Shown here: positions 6,485 through 12,372 of the stretch, piece by piece
Numbering within the stretch: the first letter of the stretch is position 1
Layout of the letters: each line of letters begins with the position of its first letter
DNA from: CAZDAM01 sp964503595
Lineage (GTDB): Bacteria > Muiribacteriota > UBA6191
Length of the DNA: 13,424 nt
Direction: 5' to 3'
Assembly (NCBI GenBank): GCA_964503595.1
Contig: CAZDAM010000092.1
Location: 1-13,424, forward strand
The notes under the pieces: generated by a model
Told to the model about the DNA's origin: nothing
Database searches by the model: none
Seen by the model: the letters and a program-made list of their open reading frames with translations, nothing else
Made by a program: the position numbers and the translations under genes

Positions 6485-7960
6485 TCACTTTTCCTTGGTC
6501 AACTTCTTCTGAGCATCAGTATAGGCAAACTGAGCCTTATGAATCGCATAGCGATAGGCGTTTTCCCGGCTGATAAGCTTCTGTTCCAGAAAGCTTTTGA
6601 TGACATCATCCATCAGCTGCATGCCATGCTCGCGAGCGGTTGATATGTATTCGTTCATCTGAAAGGTCTTGCCCTCGCGAATCAGGTTGGAAATCGCTGT
6701 GGACTTGAGCATGATTTCCTGCACAGCCACCCGGCCTCCTCCCTCTTTCCTGATAAGCTGCTGGGCAATGATGCCCTTCAGATTTTCTGCCAGGGAGTTA
6801 CGAACCTGAGGCTGATCATCAGCCGGAAACATGTTGATGATCCTGTCCACAGTCTTCGCAGCCGAGTTGGTGTGCAGGGTTCCGAATACAAGGTGACCCG
6901 TTTCGGCGGCTTCCATGGCAAGTTCCGTAGTTTCCCGATCCCGCATCTCCCCGACAAGCATGATATCGGGATCCTGACGTAAAGCAGATTTCAGGGCGTT
7001 TTTAAAGGATTTGGTATTGGTACGAAGCTCCCTTTGCATGATCTTGCTTTTCATGGGCGCATGCACGAATTCAATCGGATCCTCAATCGTGATGATGTGC
7101 TCTGCCCGGTAGCGGTTGATGTAATCAATCATAGCCGCAAGCGTGGTACTTTTCCCGGAGCCCGTGGGCCCGGTCACGAGAATCAGTCCGTTGATTTCCA
7201 GGCAAAGCTTGATGAAGACATCCTTCTTACTGAATTTCAGTTCATCCATGGAAAGAACTGTGGAAGGAAGAATCCTGGCTACAACCGCAGTCCCCAGCCT
7301 TTCCTGAGCCACATTCAGACGAATCCGGCAGATTCCGGGAATATCCATGGCCTGATCGACTTCCTTTTCGGACTGGAAAAGTCTTTTGCAGTCATCATTC
7401 AGACACTGATAGCCCAGCGAAAGCGTGTCCGATGGCTTCAGCAAGGGCATTTCATTCATATGCCGCATTTCTCCGGAGACCCTGAAAATCGGATGATAGC
7501 CGACAGAAAGGTGAATATCCGAACAGCCCATCTGCTTGGCTTTCTTGAAGATATCCACCGCTGAAACCGGATAGGTGTTGGCAACCTCAACGATTTCCTC
7601 GACTGTGACGTGCTCGCCGCAGTGATGGCATTTCAAGGCCTCATAGGGAATTTCCATCAGACAGTACTGGCATTTCCGTGATTGCGGATTGTCCGCCTTG
7701 GGCTTGACCACATCATCAAGCTTCTTGCGCTGGGCTGACTGGTAAGCCTCACCCATCCCGGGAAATTTCTTGTTGGCATAATCCAGACACTTGGCGGCGA
7801 AACCCTTGAGCTCGGCTCCATATTCCCCCATTGCAGCGGCTTTGATCAAAGCGTATTCTTCAACAGAATCCGGGTTCATGGTTCCCAGAAGCTTTTGAAT
7901 GAAAGCTGCTTTCTCCTTGACTCCTCCAAGCCCCTGAAGTTTATCCACCAGTGCTGACAT
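6485..7960 (-). CDS. PilT-like pilus retraction ATPase with N-terminal zinc ribbon
   Basis: 491 residues from ATG 7960. Cytoplasmic hexameric ATPase of the PilT branch, which drives pilus retraction. Core motifs: SDIHLSVG (147-154), Walker A GPTGSGKS (264-271), Asp box EDPIEFVH (293-300), Walker B LRQDPDIMLVGEMRD (327-341), His box TGHLVFGTLHTNSA (354-367) and the PilT C-terminal motif as AISNLIRE (422-429; AIRNLIRE in classical PilT). PilT is normally about 345-370 residues. The extra ~120 at the N-terminus form a helical segment (about 1-85) and a zinc ribbon, CQYC (97-100) and CHHC (111-114). An in-frame TTG at 7966 is rejected because AGGA (AAAGGAA at 7974-7968) then has no room; it is correctly placed for the ATG. 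dtd follows in the same unit. A PilU-like role cannot be excluded. Confidence 0.94.
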   Translation of the reverse strand: MSALVDKLQGLGGVKEKAAFIQKLLGTMNPDSVEEYALIKAAAMGEYGAELKGFAAKCLDYANKKFPGMGEAYQSAQRKKLDDVVKPKADNPQSRKCQYCLMEIPYEALKCHHCGEHVTVEEIVEVANTYPVSAVDIFKKAKQMGCSDIHLSVGYHPIFRVSGEMRHMNEMPLLKPSDTLSLGYQCLNDDCKRLFQSEKEVDQAMDIPGICRIRLNVAQERLGTAVVARILPSTVLSMDELKFSKKDVFIKLCLEINGLILVTGPTGSGKSTTLAAMIDYINRYRAEHIITIEDPIEFVHAPMKSKIMQRELRTNTKSFKNALKSALRQDPDIMLVGEMRDRETTELAMEAAETGHLVFGTLHTNSAAKTVDRIINMFPADDQPQVRNSLAENLKGIIAQQLIRKEGGGRVAVQEIMLKSTAISNLIREGKTFQMNEYISTAREHGMQLMDDVIKSFLEQKLISRENAYRYAIHKAQFAYTDAQKKLTKEK

Positions 7961-7976
7961 TCCCAATTCCTTTCAT

Positions 7977-7990
7977 CGGGCAGACGCCCG
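7977..7990 (-). other. Short GC-rich stem-loop just ahead of the pilT-like ribosome-binding site
   Basis: CGGGC and GCCCG form a perfect 5-bp stem with a 4-nt loop (GTCT on the minus strand), ending a few bases before the AAAGGAA of the PilT-like gene. It may affect ribosome access or mark the thyX/pilT boundary. No T-run follows, so it is not a terminator. The rest of the 87-bp intergenic region shows no clear promoter. Confidence 0.35.
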
Positions 7991-8047
7991 AAGCTAGCAA
8001 GTAACGAACCCGCTCCTGCTGAAATATCGTCGTATGGCCACCGGAAT

Positions 8048-9595
8048 TCAGATCGCGCGGCGGTAGTCTTCGCGCTTCAGTCTCCATACAGGAACCCCGC
8101 AGAAGCGATCCCCTTCCGGGCAAATCGGCCGGGTGGCTGCTGCCTTACGGATAGTACACGGTGGCAACAGGTACCGACCAATCTGAGGGTGAACCTCGGA
8201 AATCTGCAGAGCTTCATCAAGACTGGCCTGCCAGATTTCTTCCTGGGCATTGTAGCAAAGGCGCATGGCCATTTTGTGCTTCATGGCCAGTAAATCGCCG
8301 CTCTCACTGAAACGGACACTTAAAGCATTGGGTAGCATATAATGCATCTGCTCATACGAAAAACCCATCTCAAGGGCTTCTTCACAGCGCTGCCAGATCT
8401 CTTCCATTGTTTTGGAGTAAAGGGCTTTGGCTTCGGAATCAAGCTGAAACAGCCTTGGGATAACATAATCCGGTTTTCCGGTGTAATGCGCCTTCAGAAA
8501 CGGGCGGGAACCCGGAGTCATCCGGTGCCTCTGGTCCTGAGAATCTGCTGCATGGCTCAGTTTCTTGCGAAACGTGTAGGAAGCATGCATGGCCGAGCGC
8601 ATGATCTTGGAATGGGTACTCACATTCAGGGATTCCTTAAGAAGCGGATTCCTGCCTGAATCCATGAGAATGGCCAAAGCTTCCTCATCACTCAGATCCT
8701 GAGGAAGCTGACCCAGCACTTCCCGAACAGAATCGGTCAGGGCTTCAACCTGAGAAGCCTTGTAATCCACCAATACCGAAACCCTATCCTTAAGCCCTGC
8801 ATCAAAATGATCACAGAACTGAAGCGCCTTTTCCCGGTTGAGCTCAACCTGGGCTTCAAGCCCGATTTCCTCATCTTCAAGAGTCTTCTGAAGATAATCC
8901 TCAATGCTGGGATCAATCTTCTTCACTTCCTCCATCATGGCATGAACCAGAGCCACCTGCTCGGCCGGAACATCACCAAGACGGCACACACGGTAGTAGC
9001 GCAGAAGAGTCAGAAAGGAAATCGTGTGATGAAGATAGGCCGTTGTTCCCAGGGGAAGGACATAACGGGCAATTTCCTGGGTCTTCTTCTGGATGTCTTT
9101 TTTCATCCGCTCGCTTCCCGCCCGTGACTTGAAACGAGTGACATACTCCTCGGAAGCCACAGCCTCCAGAGCTTTACCCAGATTTTTATAGGCCCGAATC
9201 TGTAAATCATAGGTAGCCAGCAAAAACTCTTCCTGGCTGGGACTCAAGCCTTCCGGAATAAAGAACTGATCCCGCTTTACCTTCACATAGCGCTGGGAAA
9301 CCTGCTCGGAATTGTAAAACGGATGGGCATGCAGAAAGGACCAGATCACCGCTCTTGAAGTGTTTTCCAGAGCAAAATGCAGATAGCTGTGCTGAAATGT
9401 CGTGTGATGGCCCGCCTGATAGATTGTTTTTAGGATACCCATCTGCCGGACCCTGGCTTCATCATCAGCCGAGGCGACATCGTGAGGGAGTACAATTCCT
9501 TTCCCCGAATAGCAGGTACGGGCCGAGGAAATGATGTCATCAAAGGGAGCAATCCCCGTGGAAAGCAGACGGACAACAGGCTTGGATGCGGACAT
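8048..9595 (-). CDS. Double-length ThyX-family (FAD-dependent thymidylate synthase-like) protein
   Basis: 515 residues from ATG 9595, about twice a normal ThyX (220-250). ThyX makes dTMP from dUMP with FAD and methylene-tetrahydrofolate. The N-terminal half has AGHHTTFQHSYLHFALENTSR (61-81, consensus GH...FxxxxxSR) and NSEQVSQRYV (95-104). The RHR of the signature is lost there (HAHPF, 89-93). VLPLGTTAYLHHTISFLTLL (179-198) matches the ThyX core. The second half begins near residue 320, carries RHRMTPGSRP (356-365) and repeats the fold: MLPNALSVRFSESGDLL (420-436). The C-terminus has a Cys cluster (C480, C492, C499) in PPC...CPEGDRFCGVPVW, perhaps a metal site. The family is clear; dTMP synthesis is likely but not certain. 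A TTG start at 9622 is possible but lies upstream of the -10 box; ATG 9595 has no Shine-Dalgarno. Confidence 0.85.
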   Translation of the reverse strand: MSASKPVVRLLSTGIAPFDDIISSARTCYSGKGIVLPHDVASADDEARVRQMGILKTIYQAGHHTTFQHSYLHFALENTSRAVIWSFLHAHPFYNSEQVSQRYVKVKRDQFFIPEGLSPSQEEFLLATYDLQIRAYKNLGKALEAVASEEYVTRFKSRAGSERMKKDIQKKTQEIARYVLPLGTTAYLHHTISFLTLLRYYRVCRLGDVPAEQVALVHAMMEEVKKIDPSIEDYLQKTLEDEEIGLEAQVELNREKALQFCDHFDAGLKDRVSVLVDYKASQVEALTDSVREVLGQLPQDLSDEEALAILMDSGRNPLLKESLNVSTHSKIMRSAMHASYTFRKKLSHAADSQDQRHRMTPGSRPFLKAHYTGKPDYVIPRLFQLDSEAKALYSKTMEEIWQRCEEALEMGFSYEQMHYMLPNALSVRFSESGDLLAMKHKMAMRLCYNAQEEIWQASLDEALQISEVHPQIGRYLLPPCTIRKAAATRPICPEGDRFCGVPVWRLKREDYRRAI

Positions 9596-9604
9596 AGGGC
9601 AGGA

Positions 9605-9613
9605 ATTATAGCA
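9605..9613 (-). promoter_or_regulatory. Extended -10 promoter of the thyX-like gene, likely leaderless
   Basis: On the minus strand TGC (9613-9611) directly precedes a perfect TATAAT (9610-9605), giving the extended -10 pattern TGN-TATAAT. No good -35 is present, as is usual for such promoters. Initiation about 7 nt downstream would fall within a few bases of ATG 9595, so the mRNA would be leaderless or nearly so. Confidence 0.55.
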
Positions 9614-9626
9614 CAAGAACAAACTA

Positions 9627-9655
9627 TTGATTTTTCCTCTGATTTCTCCTACACT
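9627..9655 (+). promoter_or_regulatory. Sigma-70-type promoter of the tRNA-Leu gene
   Basis: TTGATT (9627-9632), a 17-bp spacer and TACACT (9650-9655), each 4/6 to consensus with ideal spacing. The transcript would begin near 9662, about 5 nt before the mature tRNA 5' end. It is back to back with the thyX extended -10 promoter, with 16 bp between the two elements. Confidence 0.55.
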
Positions 9656-9666
9656 TCATCCCTGAA

Positions 9667-9750
9667 GCCGGGGTGGTGAAATTGGTATACACGGCAGACT
9701 CAAAATCTGCTGAGGGCAACCTCGTGTCGGTTCGAGTCCGACCCTCGGTA
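9667..9750 (+). tRNA. tRNA-Leu, anticodon CAA
   Basis: 84-nt type II tRNA. Acceptor GCCGGGG (9667-9673) pairs with CCTCGGT (9743-9749), with discriminator A at 9750. D stem GTG/CAC; anticodon stem GCAGA/TCTGC with loop CTCAAAA and anticodon CAA at 9701-9703 (reads UUG); long variable arm GAGG-GCAA-CCTC; T arm GTCGG-TTCGAGT-CCGAC. CCA is not encoded and must be added. Two G-U pairs occur in the acceptor, one of them the terminal 1-72 pair, which is G-C in E. coli tRNA-Leu. The next gene starts 14 nt downstream with no terminator between, so tRNA and mRNA probably share a transcript. Confidence 0.96.
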
Positions 9751-9764
9751 TTCGTTGGAATTCC

Positions 9765-10955
9765 ATGCAGCGCTTTATTCTGTTAAGCATCATCCTGCTG
9801 ACATCCCTCAGCCTTCAAGGGTGCGGTCTGGCCGGAGCCTTCATCTGGTTTGGTGATCGCAACTTCAATCATTATGAGATTGCCAGGGCCAACGGGGACA
9901 CCGAAGGCGCCCGTGACGCCTTAAGGCGCTCTCATGGTTCCTACAAGGATTCCCTGACCTACGACGAGCTACGCTACCCAAGAGTTTATGTCCGCTTGGC
10001 CGAAACTCATTTCATTCTGGAACCTGATGCCCCGAAAAAGGCCATGAATTTTGCCGCTCGCGGTGTTGCCATGCTGAAGGGTGAATTCAATTCCCCCGAC
10101 ACCAATTTTGATCGGATTTCAGAAATCGCTGACATTTATGCCTGTTTAGGCCGTTTTGCCTATCTCTCCTATCGGGACCCCTGGGATCAGGAAAAGATCC
10201 ATGAAGCCAAGGACCATTATGCCGCTGCCCTTGCCAAACGGGGAGGCAATCCAGCCTACAATGCCGGCCTGATTTCCATTCTCCTGCATGAAGTGGAAAG
10301 AAACAAACTGGCTGCTGCCGAACACCTCAACCCCCTTCTCTTTTCCAGGATCGAAGAACTTCTGGAAAATGGAACCAGTACCGAAAATCCTTCTGTTCTC
10401 ATGCAGGAAGCCCGTGGTATCTATCTGTTTTTCAAGGATGAATATGCCGAAGCCATTCAGCAGTTCACCCGAGTTTTAGAATCGGACAGTGATTTTGACC
10501 GCCACAGAACAAGCCTGTTTCTCTGTCGCTCCTTCATCAATGTACAGCGCTATCCCGATGCCCTTGCAGTCGCCAGTGGCATGCTGGAAGCGGATCCGGA
10601 AGACTATGACTTTCTTGCCGAGCGGGCCATTGCCTCCTGGAGGAATGGAAATACTTCCGCCGCCAATCTGGATATTGATGTGGTGGAAAAGGCCAGACCT
10701 GAGTTTCACCAGTTCTTTTACCGCATCGGAGTTGCTTTCTCCGAATCCAATCTGGCCCCAAGGGCTGAGCTTTACCTTCTGAAGGCATACCGGCTCAACC
10801 CTGAAATTGGAGTCTATGCCTTTGCTCTGGGTAAGAACTACCTTCTGAAGGGCGAAAAGCTTCAGGCCAAGCAGTTCTTCATCAAGGCTGCCGAACTGGC
10901 TCCTCCCGGCTCAGGACTGGAAAAAGAAGCCCGCCTTTCCATCAGCAATCTGTAA
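9765..10955 (+). CDS. TPR-repeat lipoprotein of unknown function
   Basis: 396 residues. The N-terminus MQRFILLSIILLTSLSLQGC is a lipoprotein signal peptide with lipobox LQGC and acylated C20. The residue after Cys is Gly, so there is no inner-membrane retention Asp and outer-membrane location is likely. The rest is helical with TPR-like repeats, clearest at about 215-241, 248-278, 284-312, 315-346 and 350-380 (the last reads YAFALGKNYLLKGEKLQAKQ and ends ELAPPG). Such proteins usually scaffold envelope complexes. PilF/PilW pilotins are TPR lipoproteins of pili, but this one is longer and no specific match is recognised. It starts 14 nt after tRNA-Leu; only a weak GGA lies 6 nt before the ATG. 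A terminator follows the stop codon by about 80 nt. Confidence 0.9.
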   Translation: MQRFILLSIILLTSLSLQGCGLAGAFIWFGDRNFNHYEIARANGDTEGARDALRRSHGSYKDSLTYDELRYPRVYVRLAETHFILEPDAPKKAMNFAARGVAMLKGEFNSPDTNFDRISEIADIYACLGRFAYLSYRDPWDQEKIHEAKDHYAAALAKRGGNPAYNAGLISILLHEVERNKLAAAEHLNPLLFSRIEELLENGTSTENPSVLMQEARGIYLFFKDEYAEAIQQFTRVLESDSDFDRHRTSLFLCRSFINVQRYPDALAVASGMLEADPEDYDFLAERAIASWRNGNTSAANLDIDVVEKARPEFHQFFYRIGVAFSESNLAPRAELYLLKAYRLNPEIGVYAFALGKNYLLKGEKLQAKQFFIKAAELAPPGSGLEKEARLSISNL

Positions 10956-11024
10956 AACCGTTTGAAGAAGGCTTTTGTCTGCCTTTGGGGCATTTCAGGC
11001 TGATTCAATTCACAACAAACTCGT

Positions 11025-11058
11025 GATCCGCTCAGGATCTGTCAGCAGATCGTTTTTT
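11025..11058 (+). terminator. Intrinsic terminator with an overlapping alternative hairpin
   Basis: GATCTG (11036-11041), loop TCAG, CAGATC (11046-11051), then GTTTTTTC with six T at 11053-11058: a classical intrinsic terminator after the TPR lipoprotein gene. Immediately upstream GATCC (11025-11029) can pair with GGATC (11035-11039), which uses four of the six bases of the terminator's left arm, so the two hairpins exclude each other. The next gene starts 35 nt after the T-run. Confidence 0.65.
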
Positions 11059-11093
11059 CTTTCCGATGATGAGTTCAAATCGAGTGAACCATC

Positions 11094-12362
11094 ATGCTTA
11101 GATTCTATCTGATTGTCGTCCTTATCCTGACCCTGTTTGCCGGTTGCGGCACCGGGGGAGATTCCGTCGACCGTATTCTGGATCCCACCAATCCTTCTGT
11201 GGTCAAGAATGTTGCCGCTTATTCTTCCTACCGTAGAATCCGGCTGGTCTGGACTCCTTCGGAAGATGCTTCCGTAGTCGGCTACAACATCTACCGTTCA
11301 ACAGATGTTGCTGCCGGTTTTACTCTGGTAGGCTCCGTGGGACAGGCCTCCGCTCCTTCCTACTATGATGAAGGAGTCGATTCCGATGGAGACGGGATTC
11401 CGGACGGACTCCCCAACAACATCACCCACTTTTACAAAGTCACAGCCTTTGATCGTTCCGGTCGGGAAGGGCCAGTCGAATTAAGTCCCTCCATTTCGGC
11501 AACCCCCGGTCAGCTTCCCAATGAAACCATTGATCTGGAAGTCACCAATGTCACCGCCTGGGCGGGACGTAATCAGGCATTCATTGCCTGGGAGCGCCTC
11601 AACGATGACCGGATTTACGGATATGCCGTTTACCGGAAGGTCAGCAGCAGCTCGACCGACCCGGTTCTTGCTGCCATTACCGGCAAGGAAATCAGCTCCT
11701 GGAATGAAGGTGGACTCTCCGATTCCGAAAACTACACCTATATCGTAGCCCCTGTCGTCAATGAGATTGCCAGTGATGTCAGCTCCGATGATCGCAGCGG
11801 CCTTCTCGAGGGAAGAAGAGTGGAAAGCCGCTCGGTTCAGCCTGGCAAAGGGGATTCCACCATTCCCAAACCTCCGGGAAGTGCCCCCAATGCTCCCTAC
11901 TCGGTCAAGGCCGAGAAGCACAGCATCGGCAGCAAGTCCGGCATTCTGGTGCAGTGGACCCGTCCGACTTCGAATACGGACGGCACCATCATCGCCGATA
12001 ACGATGATCTCAATCACGGAAGCTATCTGGTATACCGCTCCACCAATGCCTTCAATCAGTACGTCCTGATTGGCATCATGGAAAATGCCGGGCAGGCCGC
12101 CTACCTCGAGTTTTTCGATCCCTTCGGTACGGAAAGCCATTTCTACACCATTCGCGCAGCCGACAACTCGGGTAATCTTTCGGATCGCTCCGACATCGCC
12201 TGTGCCGATGCCACCAANNNNNNNNNNNNNNNNNNNNNNNNNNNNNNNNNNNNNNNNNNNNNNNNNNNNNNNNNNNNNNNNNNNNNNNNNNNNNNNNNNN
12301 NNNNNNNNNNNNNNNNNGGAAATCTGAAAATCGACTCACTGATTCTGGTGGTACAGCAATAG
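11094..12362 (+). CDS. Fibronectin type III repeat lipoprotein, interrupted by assembly gap
   Basis: The signal peptide ends in lipobox FAGC with C18, and Gly follows the Cys, so outer-membrane or surface location is likely. Three FN3-like domains: about 36-137, 145-245 and 265-372. Each has the FN3 'W/Y...GYxIYRS...Y.V.A' pattern, for example VVGYNIYRS (61-69), YGYAVYRK (175-182) and GSYLVYRS (309-316). The first carries an inserted calcium-type loop DSDGDGIPDG (96-105). After residue 374 the sequence is unknown (100 N). The sequence after the gap reads GNLKIDSLILVVQQ and stops at TAG 12360-12362. That tail may belong to this gene or to another copy, because the gap length is arbitrary. The gene is a paralogue of the next one. 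Start: ATG 11094 with a weak GAGTGA upstream. No enzyme motif is seen. Confidence 0.8.
   Translation: MLRFYLIVVLILTLFAGCGTGGDSVDRILDPTNPSVVKNVAAYSSYRRIRLVWTPSEDASVVGYNIYRSTDVAAGFTLVGSVGQASAPSYYDEGVDSDGDGIPDGLPNNITHFYKVTAFDRSGREGPVELSPSISATPGQLPNETIDLEVTNVTAWAGRNQAFIAWERLNDDRIYGYAVYRKVSSSSTDPVLAAITGKEISSWNEGGLSDSENYTYIVAPVVNEIASDVSSDDRSGLLEGRRVESRSVQPGKGDSTIPKPPGSAPNAPYSVKAEKHSIGSKSGILVQWTRPTSNTDGTIIADNDDLNHGSYLVYRSTNAFNQYVLIGIMENAGQAAYLEFFDPFGTESHFYTIRAADNSGNLSDRSDIACADATXXXXXXXXXXXXXXXXXXXXXXXXXXXXXXXXXXGNLKIDSLILVVQQ
12218..12317. other. Assembly gap (100 N)
   Basis: Exactly 100 N, the conventional length for a gap of unknown size. It falls in the 3' part of the first FN3 lipoprotein gene, immediately before a paralogous copy. 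Reads from repeated FN3 sequences may have failed to assemble here, and additional repeats or a whole extra copy may be missing. Confidence 0.98.
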
Positions 12363-12372
12363 GAATATGCAT

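Noticed and set aside
7958..7966. TTG at 7966 as start of the PilT-like gene
   Set aside because: The AGGA ribosome-binding site would almost touch the TTG; its spacing fits the ATG at 7960.
9593..9622. TTG at 9622 as start of the ThyX-like gene
   Set aside because: It would lie upstream of the extended -10 box, and the added residues (MFLCYNSCP) do not look like part of the ThyX fold.
10968..10985. AAGGC/GCCTT stem after the TPR lipoprotein gene as terminator
   Set aside because: Only 5 bp, 8-nt loop and no T-run; the hairpin with six T at 11036-11058 is far better.
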